Part shown: piece by piece, positions 1 to 12,031 of the stretch
How positions within the stretch are numbered: position 1 is the stretch's first letter
Layout of the letters: every line of letters begins with the position of its first letter
NCBI GenBank assembly: GCA_019843655.1
Contig: JACDQD010000006.1
Location: forward strand, 4,580,034 to 4,644,033
Length of the DNA: 64,000 bases
Direction of reading: 5' to 3'
Origin: Lethocerus indicus
Lineage: Eukaryota; Arthropoda; Insecta; Hemiptera; Belostomatidae
Program-made: the position numbers and the translations under genes
Notes under the pieces: model-generated
The model's database searches: none
The model's input: only the letters and a program-made list of their open reading frames with translations
Told to the model about the DNA's origin: nothing

Positions 1-1234
1 CGGGTGATGGGGGGGGGGATCGGAAATGTATTTCTGACGAAATTCGAGAAGCCTAGAGTGGGCATTCTCTTCTATTTCACTATTCCCGTTTCCAATCAAA
101 CTGTCCTTCGTCCAGCCGGGATGTCTTTAGAGCGGGCAAATTGCCACATAGGAGACGGGCGACAAGGGTGAGTTTAGAACTAAACCTAGGTCCAGATTGA
201 TGCGGCACAGTGAGAAAAAAACACGCCAAAGAGCCGTTAATTAAAAAATTAATTCGAAGATGTAGGCCAGCATTCCGATCACTATGAGTAAGCATACCAA
301 TCACTGCCCTATGAAGATTTCAGTCGGCATACCAATCACTGTCACATATTTAAGTTGATTACCAGATGGATATCGAAATCAACATAGTAATCACCAACAA
401 GAAATCCTTTTAAGGCTTCGTTATCTAAACTCGTTTAAAAAATTTCGTCTATTTATTTTAAAAATGTAATCTATCTTCGTGGACGGCCTACACGAAAGGC
501 CCTCGAATGGAAAACTCTCGAGAGATCAATTTGAATGGGGGAATTCATTTGATTCTGGAGCGTCTTGCTATTAATATCTCAAGTGCACTCAAATACAGGC
601 TCGAAGCAAACCTAACATAAAAAGTTATTTATAATTAATGCTTAAAATAAAAAAATTGTAAACGATTAGGAATATAAATTAAGACATGTGTACGCGTTCG
701 TTTTGGAAATCGAAAGTCAAAGTAATCGTAAAATACTCTCATTAGACACACAAAGAATAGATGTGAGTACGAGTAAACAAAAAGTAAGGTTATATAAATT
801 ATACAAATAAATAATGGTTTCGTAACATTCTATTACGAGGAATACTTGTAAGAATACAATTAAGGTTTGCCCGTTGCCAGAAATTGAACTGGCCACCAGC
901 GCCATCTGGCGAAACCTCTTCGACTCCGACTATTATCCTGGACCGGACTGTGTCAGAACCCGCGAATGTTTGAATGTTCACTACCGGAGAACTTAGAAAT
1001 CCGCGTAAAATCCCTCATTGGTCAGTCGTATTCAGTAACAGTAGATACTAGGCTCGATTTTCCCATATCTTCAGTAGCGGCCGGCTAGTAAATGACTGAG
1101 GCGTCTAAGACTGCAAATCGCATTAGTATTTGCTTGCTTTTACATTTTTTATTCGCTATTTTTTTTTTATGAAAAGACCAGTGGAAAAGGAGGGTTGGGA
1201 AAATATAAAATTATTAAAATGGATATGAATAAAC
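1..1234. other. Intron or intergenic sequence left of innexin exon A
   Basis: No coding exon is recognised here. If the two innexin exons belong to one shaking-B gene, this is the start of the intron leading to the shared downstream exons, which would lie left of base 1. A short imperfect repeat occurs at about 265-345, where the 15-mer GCATACCAATCACTG appears twice (near 293 and 331) after a weaker match near 270. Poly-A/T runs occur at 640-660 and 1145-1170. Confidence 0.5.
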
Positions 1235-1600
1235 CTGGAACAAAAGACACAATGAGACCCACTGGTAGAAGGTGTGCTCTCTATTGTGTTGTGTGGTGCC
1301 GCCGGAGTACCTGACGCCCGGGTAGGGGATATCTCGGCCGACGGTCCTGGTGAACCCCGAGGTGACCGAGTAGGTGGCCCGGACCCAACAGTAGCTGTTC
1401 ATTATCTCCCTTGAGATCTCTTTGGTGTGCATGCACTCAATCGGGTTGCCGCCTAGTTGGACCGCGGTCAGCATCAGGCAGAAGACCATCAGCAGGGCCG
1501 AGGTCGCCGTGGTCGAGAGCCACATGCACCAGCCGACCGAGCGCCTCGGCCCCCCCTTCAGCTTGCTCACAACCGACAGTCCCTTCGCGGCATCAAACAT
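1235..1600 (-). CDS. shakB: Innexin N-terminal coding exon A (shaking-B type alternative first exon)
   Basis: This exon encodes the first 122 residues of an innexin, the arthropod gap junction subunit that forms intercellular channels at electrical synapses. It starts MFDAAKGL, has a hydrophobic TM1 at about residues 30-50, then a first extracellular loop with the conserved cysteine pair C56 and C71 (14 residues apart), a PYPGV motif, and the innexin signature as FYQW (111-114) before TM2. It ends ...CLLFQ after a CAG codon, followed by donor GTTTAT (intron begins at 1234), phase 0. Exon B at 11672-12031 ends at the same protein position and phase, as expected of alternative first exons feeding one set of 3' exons off-window. 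It diverges more from typical innexins than exon B (YYQW is FYQW, and residues 15-27 are unusual) and is GC-rich. A separate innexin gene is the alternative. Family call is firm; shared-gene call is inference. Confidence 0.88.
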
Positions 1601-3984
1601 TGTACAGACAGTTCAAACTGCGACTCTACACACTAGCAATGCTACACCACCGCCCCCGCACCCAACGCCCGGCTTATCGTATGTCGGTAAATAGTGCCCA
1701 ATAGCGCGCCGTCTGCACGCCACACCGCACTCACTACAACCAACGATAGTAGTGCTTAATTAATACCGTGACAACGGGGCTCGCTTCGACAATGTCTCTT
1801 CCGACAATTCGACACAACACTGAAATTCACCAATGCCTTCAGTACAGATCTTGAAGCCCGCCTGTCCGAACGGTCCGAACCTCACTGTCTTCCGACATCC
1901 CAAACGTTCCTTAAAGACGGTCTGAAAATTAAGTGGCCACGTGATCTAAATGTGCCGGAAAAATTAATAAATAGAATTTTATAAAAAGGGGGGAAAGCCA
2001 GTGGGTTTCTCCTCCCCTATTGTCCACTCGTTATTGTTGCTACTCGAACATCAATTTCGCCTACAGTTACAGAATAACAAGACACAGCTACACAGTTACA
2101 GTAACAAGAGTTATAAAGATCGGGAATTTAAGTCGGGACGATAACTCAAGCTTGCGGCACATCTGGAGACATCAACGCGTTCGGCTCTTCGGGCGGACGA
2201 ACTGAATTGCCAGTAATAATTAAGTCATTATAAGAATCCGTTCAGTAACATCAATATAACAACCGACAGAGTGGGCGCTTCCGATTATTCGTAGTCGAAT
2301 ATAATTTTTTTACCGAGCCTCGGTGTACTAAAAAAAAAACAGATACGAATTATCAGTGAACTCTCTATCTAGTGAGGGGGCCCTAGAAAACTAGGCTTCG
2401 CGCTTGGTGAAACGGAGTCTCAAAATATGGGGCAATAGTTTTTTATATTACAGTGGGGAAAACCAGTGTTCTTAAATGGTGAATTTCGTAACGGATCGGA
2501 AAACAAAAAATATCAGCTGCTGGAATTCTGAAAAAAAATTGGTAGAAATATAATCCCAGGAGAATCATCACCATACTTCTTCTTCCGGTATCATGGATTA
2601 GTGGAAACATAATTATAGATTAAGCTTTTCCGAAAGATGATATTTTAATTAAAAATAAAAAGTTTTTTCTACAAAATTAACATAAATATCATCTGGTACA
2701 TTATGCTGATCTCATATATTTCATAATACATTTGAATCGCGATGTGTTGTTTTTTAAACTGAAATTTAATTCGAGACAAAAAAAAACAAACACCAAACCA
2801 ATATGAAGAATCCTAATATCATCATGTACACGGAAATTTATGGAATGGTTTAAGAACCGTGTGTTTCGAATACCATCACTAGTAACTCAGTTCTTCAGTG
2901 ACATTCCAACTGGACAGTAAGAGTGATGAATGATTGGCTCTTCATCTGCCGCCGACACGCTTAAGTGCCTCAGTATATTACTAAGGGAATGCTCCCGGCG
3001 ATGAAGGGAAACCGGTATAGTTTAGGAAGAATGAGATGTGACGAAAGGGCGACGATATCAGATCGAATATTTTTATTTCTTTCGTTTCCTAGAAACTTTT
3101 CGAAATGGGTGGTCTTCGATAAGGCGGTTTTTCAACGAGAGTAAATGGGCCATCTCTGTAAACCGACGCCGAATAGACTGTAACTCTACCTGTTTCTTCA
3201 TGGAAACCCGAATAAGCGGGAGGAAATGGAAAACTCAAAAATGACATATTGTAGTTATATTTCTTTTCACGATTTTCAGCAACAGCTGAAGTTCTGCCGT
3301 AGTCAGCCTCGCGTAACCATAAACTGCCGATTCATCAAACACCAAAAAAATATACGACGGAGACGACGTTATACTTGTTGCATAAAATGTATAACTTAGC
3401 GGATTTACAGCGCCGTTAACAGATGGAACAGATGTAGGGGCCGCGAAATGTCCGGTGACAGAGTGCAAGTGGCGCAGACTTCAACAGATTGATTACGCCT
3501 CGGGTAAACGTTCGGCCTTTCGAGAGGATTGTGTGTGCAAAGGGGGGGGGAAAGAAAAATATTGGGAAGTTTATTTGAAGCGTCGGGACGTTTTTAGAAA
3601 GTCTCGGTCGTATATTCCTAAAATAGGTCTATAAATAGAGGCGATGGGAGGGTGAAGGGGGACCTGCGGCGAGACCGCGCCGCCCAGATGGGCCGACACT
3701 CCAGACATATTATTGTCCAGCCTATTAAAAGGACTCAAAATAGCCAAGAAAAACATATTAAACTTCTTTAAAAACCAGGTAATATTAACACAGTTCAATA
3801 TAGAAACGTAATTAATTCTCATCAATTCGTACAATTCAAACTTTAAACTCTATTTACCTTTTTTTCAGTGCATTATCAACAATCATATATGTTTTAGGTG
3901 CAATAAATTTAAATATCGGCCTGACATGGTTCTCATGATGAAGAAATGTCCCACTGCTGACACTTTTCTGACTTATTATCCTGG
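1601..3984. other. Upstream region of innexin exon A, no gene seen
   Basis: The first 300 bases hold the probable 5' UTR and promoter side of exon A on the minus strand, but I see no clear TATA box or initiator. The remainder is AT-rich with short homopolymers (2325-2340, 3540-3550). Short open frames at 3038-3244 and 3235-3834 have no recognisable domain and no splice context that supports them. Confidence 0.4.
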
Positions 3985-4340
3985 ATAGGGAAGATCTCTG
4001 GGCCAGTGGCGTTTAAGCCGCCGAGGGGGAGGGGATAATGACTCGGCCGACTGTAGGTACGTTAAGGTAATGGCGAAGAGTGATTGGAAACTTATCATAG
4101 AGCATTGAGGATGGTTGGAAGGAATTTCGATTGGAATCTCTGGACGCGAGCAGGGTTGGATGTCTTGGTGGATCCCCACAGTTCGATACAGCGTATGTCC
4201 AAGTCGGTTTCAATATAGCTTTGTATATTGTCAAATTTTTGGCTATAGTATGTTTTGAAGTCATTTTCAGTAGAGGTCTCGACAGTCCAATTCTACGATT
4301 TAAATCTGTTCTTTTCAGGCGGGTATGAGGATTCCGCATT
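3985..4340 (-). mobile_element. Decayed jockey-type non-LTR retrotransposon fragment (end of reverse transcriptase ORF)
   Basis: Translated on the minus strand, this fragment matches the C-terminal end of the jockey-clade LINE reverse transcriptase ORF. It contains the near-invariant stretch IYKAILKPTWTYA (family pattern LLYKAILKPIWTYG), preceded by an RLKRTDLN-like segment and followed by a DLNVPTV-like segment (here YLNVPTV). The usual terminal RxLKRxxPxDL tail appears as RRLKRHWPRDL near 4023-3991, but in another frame, so the copy is frameshifted and dead. The 5' part (endonuclease and the RT catalytic core) is absent. No poly-A tail or target duplication was found. It probably sits in the region upstream of innexin exon A. 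Recognition rests on remembered family motifs, not an alignment. Confidence 0.82.
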
Positions 4341-6402
4341 CGTTGATATTTTGAACACTGCGCCTGAGTGCAATTTGCCTTCATCTACCTGTCAGGACTC
4401 TTCAAACGTGTATAATTATTGATAGTTAAGAGTAACGCTAATGAGCTCTAAAAGTACAGTTTATCAGTTTGTCAAAGAACAGCGATAATGCTATAGCCTA
4501 TTATGAGACAACTGAGTTATAATTTGTGAAATGGCTCGATAAGTAATTGGTAGGTAGATGTTAGTACACGTTAGTTTAAATGAATCTACTGTTTTTTTCA
4601 CTTAAACATTTTTGTCGAGTGAAAACTGTTGGAATGTCTCGTTTTATGTTCGACAATCGTTACGACATCCCCAAAATGTTGATGGCAAATGTTTTTACGG
4701 CCTGTTTCGAATAAACGCGGTCTTACAAACAGATAAATAAATTCACAATCTTTTCGGTATAGACATTCCAACATGCTATCATTGCTAACTGTCGACATAA
4801 TGATGTTCCCAAATATTAGCGGGCTCTCCCGGCTCGAACACTGATCGAAAAGATGTAACCCATTTGTTTCGTGTGCAGTGTAAGCAGAGATGAAATTCTC
4901 GAGGAATAACAATTTCTAGATCACTTTATAACGGCCAATAACCTAGAACAAACTATCATTTAAGACAGGGCAATGGGTGGGTCCTTATCGATATAGCGGA
5001 TTTCATAATAATCTCCAGACAAATGAATAGTAATGCGCCAACAATAAACAGTTGTAATAGATATTAGTTATTCAGAAACCCCGTTAATAAAAGCGATAAA
5101 AGCTGGAAGAAGGCGGTGTAGGCGGATGCAGAAGGATAAAAGAGGAGGACGGAGCGATGTTGTGCGGCTATTTTCGTACTTGGGACTAGACACGTGGTTT
5201 TATTCAAAATTTTTCCAGTTTTCAACGGATAGGAGCGCCAAAGCCTTTTCCAAAGAGCCTTGATCAAAGAGGCCGCCAGGCCGAAATCACAATTCGGCAC
5301 ATTCGAGAGAACGCTCTATTTTTCACTAATAACTGAAATGGCGGGGAATAATTCTCAAAACATCAATTCTATTATATTCACTGAATAAGTCGAGAGTTTT
5401 TATATTGTGTTGGCAACTAAATAACTGCGGATTTTTCCTAACCGCGGGCTATGAGGTACCCGTGTATCGAGCATATTTGAAAATGTTTCAAATGGTTATT
5501 AATTCGTGTACAGGATAAATTTCTCTCGAACCCTTCATCTATTATGGACGTTATTCCTTCGTCATCGCCTTCAACCGGACGGCCAGAGCGCTCCTTCATA
5601 GTTTCGTAGAGTACCAAGTAATAACATATCAGAAGACCTTATCGCTTCCGAGATTTAAACATGGTTAAACAATAAATTATTACTGTATAATACTATTCTG
5701 AAACAAATCCGGTTGGGCCCAAGCATCAAACATTAATAAAATTCAAAGCATTGAACTCTCGTTCAATGACCGTGACCCTGCCATACAAAAATACAACCAA
5801 TTCCGCTCCCGAATTCTGCACACCATTCTATGAGACACTTGTCAAAATGTCAAAACAGCCTTTAGTTTATTTCACTCCTTTATTTCCATTTCCCACACGT
5901 GCGCCCAGTTAGACTTCTCTTGAAATAACAGCCTCAACAAACACGGCCCGGCGCTTAGCTTATCCCCTCATCGGGGATGAACCACCGTTTAAATGTTTAA
6001 TAAAAGATCATCACAATAGTTATAAGGATAATTCTGTAAAATTGTTAACGCCCCAGCTTATGTTTCTAAAAGCTGTTTCTTGAAAGTTCCGTTGGTTCAT
6101 GAATTTGGTCCGTTGAAAATAATCCCGTCACTTCAATCCTTTGATTCGACAGGATCTCCTCGCGTCTTATCATAATTATAAAAAAAGTCTAGCCGTTTAA
6201 CTGTTTTCATTCATTACGTAGATACAAATTTCCTCAAAAACTTCGAAACCGGAAATTCGTTACAGCCGAAAACTAGTTGCATTCTCAGATTCGTCGAATA
6301 GACCTCTACACTGGACTTGAGCATTTACTAAATTAGGTGGGGGGGGCCTTCTTTTTCAGCGAAAAACAAAGTTATAAAACCTAAATTATGTCCGGAGAGT
6401 GC
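4341..6402. other. Intergenic or intronic sequence, no gene seen
   Basis: No coding potential is supported. Open frames on the minus strand at 4598-4912 and 5064-5300 were inspected and carry no known domain. The base composition is mixed, with CpG present at ordinary frequency. Confidence 0.4.
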
Positions 6403-6715
6403 GAGAGAGATGAAGAGCGAGAGAGGGAGTGAGAGAGAGAGAGAGAGGGGGAGCGTTTAAAACTGTGGAATGCACTTGGCGTTCAGCGGGGGAAACAATA
6501 TTCCGCTCGGACGTGCCCCAGCAATCGTAGGCTTTTAATTGTACCGGGAATAGTCCGAGAAGACTATTTTAGTGGGACGTCCCTGAGCCGGGAATTTCGT
6601 GTTTCCCCGCTTTCGAAACGCGATAACAAATAATCGAAGAGAAGAGCGCCTTCCAGCCTCGAATCAGCGAGAGAGAGGGAGAAAGGGGGTACTGGAACGA
6701 AAGAGAGAGGGGGGA
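6403..6715. repeat. GA-rich polypurine stretch
   Basis: Two GAGA clusters occur, at about 6403-6455 and 6668-6712, separated by GC-richer unique sequence. Alternating GA runs are ordinary microsatellites, but in insects they can also bind GAGA factor at promoters and Polycomb response elements. The stretch lies about 4.8 kb upstream of innexin exon A on the minus strand. Any regulatory role is inference. Confidence 0.55.
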
Positions 6716-6909
6716 ATTTTAATTACGGAATTTTCATGAATTTTCCTAATTACAAAATATACAATATGATAAATACAGTGTAAGGAAATTCGAAACACTG
6801 AATATCCAGTAGAACTATATTCTACTCAATTTGTCCCCAATTTTAAGTAAGTCTTCATTTTTGCGAGTTTTAAAACCAATGAAGTCATAGAAACAATTAT
6901 AGTATCGTA

Positions 6910-7186
6910 GATTTCGTGTGTTTCTGTCTCCTCTCGCTGGTTTTGGTCTTTTATTAGACCGGTTTCGGCTGCTCGCCTTCTTCAGTACCGGTGTTAGTCA
7001 CTTCGGATGTTTGGCATTTCGGATGTTCACTTGTACAGTACAAGTGACAGTGACAGTGCAGTGAGGATGCTCGAAACACATCCATAGTGCCGAAGTGACT
7101 AACACCGCTACTGAAAATGAGGAGCAGCCGAAACCGGTCTAGCAAAAGACCAAAATCAGCGAGAGGGGACAGAAACACACGAAATC
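6910..7186. mobile_element. MITE-like hairpin element, copy 1
   Basis: Two inverted arms of about 97 bases (6910-7006 and 7090-7186) pair with roughly 90% identity. The outer tip reads GATTTCGTGTGTTTCTGTC and the inner part ends with GTGTTAGTCACTTCGG. Between them is an 83-base centre with its own palindrome, CACTTGTAC-A-GTACAAGTG (7028-7046). No transposase is encoded, so this fits a non-autonomous foldback or MITE. The similarity to copy 2 (48452-48640) continues past the right arm to about 7247, including GGTATTCC, CTCGCAGACCA and GGTATTCT, so the true element end may lie beyond the arm. Confidence 0.8.
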
Positions 7187-7246
7187 TAAGGTATTCCAAA
7201 CTCTCGCAGACCAGATGAAAGGTATTCTAAACTAAATCTTGTATCA

Positions 7247-7753
7247 CTCAAGGGGATACTGTCAGGAGACTTTGAAGAAAAATGCGAACTTTGGAGAAAC
7301 TGACAGAGGTATTAATTTTGAGATATGAGCAGAATCAAGTCAAAACCGGAAACAATGTGCGGCTAAGAAATGTAAAAAAGTAAATCAGTTTATTTTTATT
7401 TTTGTCTTTTTTAGATTTTCTTAATGATACGATACTTGTATGTAATGGTGACGATAGCTTTCGTAAATAAATCTCCATTCCAAAATATATGCACAACATA
7501 ATGTGCGTAAAAATAAAAATATAAAAAATAAAATCATATAAATAAAAAATATGAACAAATTAATCTCACGTTTTATGTTTCGTTGGCGTAAAACCAGGGT
7601 AAAAAGTATTAGGGGAAATTATTGGAAATTTGAAAATAGAAGATGTACAACTCTGAAAACATTCTTCTTAAGTAGGCGCTACCCCTTTTATTTTATACAG
7701 TTTGCAATGCATTGTGGGTGTGCACACACGCACACATATACTTACGCACGGTT

Positions 7754-7755
<2 letters not shown>
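7247..7755. other. Non-coding, AT-rich spacer
   Basis: No gene is seen. The stretch is AT-rich and runs into a (CA/TA) microsatellite beginning near 7720. Confidence 0.4.

Positions 7756-7804
<49 letters not shown>
7756..7804. repeat. (TA)n microsatellite
   Basis: This is an uninterrupted alternating TA tract of about 49 bases, preceded by a short CACACGCACACA run. Open frames that translate it as repeated Tyr-Ile are artefacts. Confidence 0.97.
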
Positions 7805-7805
<1 letters not shown>

Positions 7806-10800
7806 GGTTTTATTTTCTTATCAATAAAGAATATCATCAACTGCCATTCAATATTGATATCATAAACTTCTGTTCCTACAGCTCGGTCAGAATACGAACG
7901 CCGTTAGGCTTGAAAACGTATCGATTTCGTTTAAAATTATAATGGGCATATTTGGCACGTTCGGCCACCTCCAGTTATAAATATTTGAATATCAGCATGC
8001 TGGCAGTGGGTCTAGTTTGATGAACGAAAGTCTTTTGTTATTTGCACGGACGTGAAGACACAGAACTGATATTGTTTCCAGGGACAGGAACGTTTATATT
8101 AATAATTATTGGCACAATTTTGTATTCCCATTTGATATATGTCAAGCGATTAATCGCGCATTCGCTGTCTTATTGCGCCATTGATTGGTTAAAAGTAAAT
8201 TACAATGACTACGGCGTAGAGATACTAGACCGTCATAACACATCCGTCATGCCGGTTAGTATCAATTGCGCCGCGAAACGAATTTTTTCAGAACCGCGTT
8301 TTTCCCGTAATGATTATATCTGTGGCGAGTCTTCGCCCTTTTTTAACAGATTTTATGATGCATAATAATTTAATATTGCTGTGATTGCTGTTACACACGA
8401 AACAGTTTATTGCTCTGGGGTAGGTTTACATTACTTAGGCTAACCAGGACGCGGAATTCAGAAGCCACCAGGGATCGTCCTCATACCCGTCTGTAAAGAC
8501 TAGATTTAACCGACTCATAAAATCCAGTCATAAACACGTGAAATGCCACCCACGTAATGCCACCAGCTCTCGGCTAATAGGTCCTAGACCGTTGGGAAAT
8601 TCTCCTTCTTTCGATGACTAGAAAAATAGCGAGATAGGACAATAACATGCCGGGATGTAACAGTTTTCCAGATTGGTACAACGTCCAGTTGTAACGGGGT
8701 CAAGGGCGTAACAGGAAAGAGAAACACAGCCGACGTGGATTTACGTGCTCGACCGAATTAGCCGCAGCCACGGGCCCACAAACTCTTTTATTTTTTTTTT
8801 CTCTCTATAAACACGTTACGTGCGAAACTCCGTATTCAAATTGGAAAAAGAGGCGCGATCCGAGACCCGTCAGCCGCCCACTGTTATGTAGCGGGTTTTA
8901 CGCATGTCCAAGTTTCATTCAGTGTGTGAACAGTCAAACTGGCCTTCCTCTACTATAGTTCATTCTATGAATCGAACAGTTTATGTATTTTTCGAAATGC
9001 AACGTCGCTCTACTAGTTATTTACTTGTGCCGTGAGCAAACAATTCTTCTCTACTTATTCTACCTACGTTTTACAGTCAATTCTCTTTTCAGTTATCAAA
9101 TAACAGTTCAGTTGTTTCCGAATAAATTCTGGACCCAACCGTCATCGGGCTAACAACACATTTTTGGAATATCCTTATTTTCTATGATGTTTCGGAGTAT
9201 ATTATCTATGGTCAGTACGCTTTAAAATAATACAGCAGCTTTCGTTGCTGAATGAACGACAAAACGACCTTTCGGGCAATGATACCTACAGTATCGAACA
9301 AAGAATTTACCAGCAGTTAGTTTCAAACACAAAAACCTTTTCTTTTCCTGCTTGGACTGAGGTTCTTTCCCTACCATCTTCAGTTCAGCGATGGATGAGT
9401 TCCAATCCGAATGAGACTTACACATTCATTTATTAAAACTTATTCTTCAATCATCAAAAGTTTACAAACAGTAATACAAGATCTACTTTATCGAACTCTT
9501 ATAACGATTACCGACCTTACGGCCAGATTTTAAACTTGGACGAGGGAGATATAACTTTCAGAATAAGGATCTACTTTATGATACCTTCATCCAGTTCACG
9601 GAGCGACCTAAGAATATTCTTCGGATTGCATTCACTGTTGGGGCGGTCCATTCAGGCCGCAAATGAAAATTCAACATTGAACGCCCACGTAAATGCCCCG
9701 TTAGAAATAGAATAGCGGCAATTGAAACCTATCTTGGGGGCCGGCATTCCAAACCAACGCTCCAAGTGTGAAAAACAATCGTTTGGAGTGAATCGGCACG
9801 AGACACAGGAAATGGCTCTTTTCCGGGAAATCAAACCCTCTCTGATACAAACAGCCGCTGAATGACCCATTAGTTAAATTAACTCTAGGCTGCAGTGGAT
9901 CCTTGCTTCATTTTATAATTCTCTCATCAGTTCCACATACGTATGCAATATTTGTAAATACAATTCTTCGTCGATACATAAAATCAGATTTGACTGTAAT
10001 TAAAAAAAAACTATATAGAAAAAATTGTATATTTATTAATGTTAAATATTCGTATTTTGGGTTGCAGACAAGCAGCTGAAAAATACTTCAAGACGGGATC
10101 ATAATTTAATGTTATAGTTGTAGTCTTTGAAGTATCAAAGTCCTTTCTAAATTTTGCCGAGTAGTTAAAAAAAACATTAATAGTTTGAAATGAACATACA
10201 TTGATGCCGATTTTACAAGTGAGTATCTTCAAAATTATAAGTACAAAATCCAATCTACTCGGTCCAATTTAGTGTCATCCCGTCCGAAATTATTTAATTT
10301 AGTCCTCTCCCATTTACTTTAGTTCTTATTGTATTGTCAAATTAGATTCCAATTTTTATTTCTCTTTATCTCCGAAAAACAAAAGAATTCCTGAATGCGG
10401 CGATATTGCGATCAATCAAATTTGGCCGTCCTACGATCACGAGTTTTTCGAGAAGCGTCGGCTAAAATCTAGGAATAGACCGAGCGTAGACGCGTAAACC
10501 AGCTAGACGGCGTTGAGTTATTGTCTATTTTGAAACAGTTTTTGAACGGTATCCTTTCTTTTATAATCGGCCGGACTCCCGAATTCGCTCCGAATCGGAC
10601 ATCCCCGCCGCCGTTACCGCGGGGGTTATTAATTGTCCGGAGATATTTTTGGTTATCGCGAGAACTATTTCCGGATTTCAGTTCAGTGCAAAATGAAAAC
10701 CGCTCGGCGACCGGTAGATCTGTGCACAATCATACGTACAGAGGAAAAAAACCTTGCCCCAACCGAACGCGGCTGAAGAAATCCTCCATTTCTACCAAAT

Positions 10801-11671
10801 TTATCGTTTTCGGACCGAATAACTCGGTTTTAAAAATGAATGATGTACGCGACGTCGCGAAATACACTGTGAAGTTGCGTCATTTTTAAAAGAAGACGTA
10901 CATCGGTCACAAAAGAAATATGTGATGCACCGGGCGGAAATTCCTTCGGGAACTCCGTCGAAAGCAGGACATTCCAACGTTTTAATATATTGTTCAGAGA
11001 GTTGATTTCAGTTTAATTACGTATACAGGAATCGGGTTAAAACTATAAAGGGGACGAAACAAATTCAGGTTTGTTGTATCAAAACTCCGTCTGCAGATTC
11101 TGTGTATTCCCGACAACAAATTTAAGGATCTGTGACAATAATTTTCAGGACGTTTATTCAGTGGCGTCAGTTATATGAAGGAAGATAAACCGGTAGGGGT
11201 GTTGGGGCCCCTGCAACAGGTGAATTCCGGTACTTTTTTCTTGTTCTTCCTTCTTGTTGCTTATATAGCTTATTATACGCTTGTTCCGTCCAATTATACC
11301 AATATATTTATTATTTTGAACAAAAAATGAACCAAGTCAAGTACCATGAAAACACTTCTGGACATCTATTGCCTCATTCGGATAATAAGCGTCGAATGTC
11401 TCCTTCTTGTGTCGGAGAAAAACATTTCAAAACTTATGATCACGTGTATAGAGAACCGTTAAATGAATCTGTCAAAGAAATGGATGAACTGAAAAATACT
11501 GAAGAGATATCATTTCTGCATAGTTTTTAAGAAAGTTTTCGACGGTAAAATACATTAATAAAGGTAAATGGTCTCGAGCGTATATGATATTGAACTATCG
11601 AAGTTCCGGTCGCTGAGATAACCATCCCAAAATTAAGGATACGGTTAAAAATTTGAAAAACGATCGATTAC
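7805..11671. other. Non-coding region between the two innexin exons
   Basis: No coding exon is recognised. Open frames at 8042-8365, 9222-9436, 9652-9870, 10011-10253 and 10521-10889 have no domain, no similarity I recognise and no consistent splice context. If one shaking-B gene is present, this is intron for the transcript starting at exon B and upstream flank for the transcript starting at exon A. CAGTGGCGTCAG at 11159-11170 followed by GGGGCCCC resembles transposon termini but has no partner nearby. Confidence 0.45.
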
Positions 11672-12031
11672 CTGAAAAAAGAGGCAGAAGCAGACCCACT
11701 GGTAGTAAGTGTAGCATTTCTTGTCTTCCTGGGAACCTTTGGCGTTGTCCACCCCCGGATAGGGGACTTCGGTGCCGATCTTCTTCTTGAAGGCGTTCTT
11801 CATCGTGTAGGTCGAGTGTATCCAGCAATACGTGTTGAGCACGTCCTCCGGTATGTCCTTTGTGTGAACGCAGTCGATGGGGTTGCCGACGTACTGTCGG
11901 GTCGTCACTATCAGACTGAACGCTATCAATATCATCACTGTGATGCTGTAGTGCAGGCGGAACACCGGCGAGTCGATGTGTACGCAGCTAACTTTGATCA
12001 GGTTCTTCAGGCCCCTGAAGATGTCCAGCAT
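11672..12031 (-). CDS. shakB: Innexin shaking-B N-terminal coding exon B
   Basis: This exon encodes the first 120 residues of an innexin very close to Drosophila shaking-B (innexin 8), a neuronal gap junction protein of electrical synapses such as the giant fibre circuit. It begins [11 protein letters not shown], has TM1 at about residues 28-48, the pre-loop RQYVGNP motif, loop cysteines C54 and C69 within [16 protein letters not shown], a VPYPGV motif, and the innexin signature YYQW at 109-112 entering TM2. It ends ...CLFFQ after a CAG codon; the donor is GTAATC (intron from 11671), phase 0. No downstream innexin exon follows before exon A 10 kb away, so the rest of the protein (TM2 to TM4) must lie beyond base 1. 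Same strand, phase and break point as exon A support alternative promoter use. The start is the only ATG that gives the family N terminus. Confidence 0.95.

Noticed and set aside
7551..7942. Frames with repeated Tyr-Ile
   Set aside because: They are translations of the (TA)n microsatellite; the same applies near 25173, 28295, 28413 and 49204.
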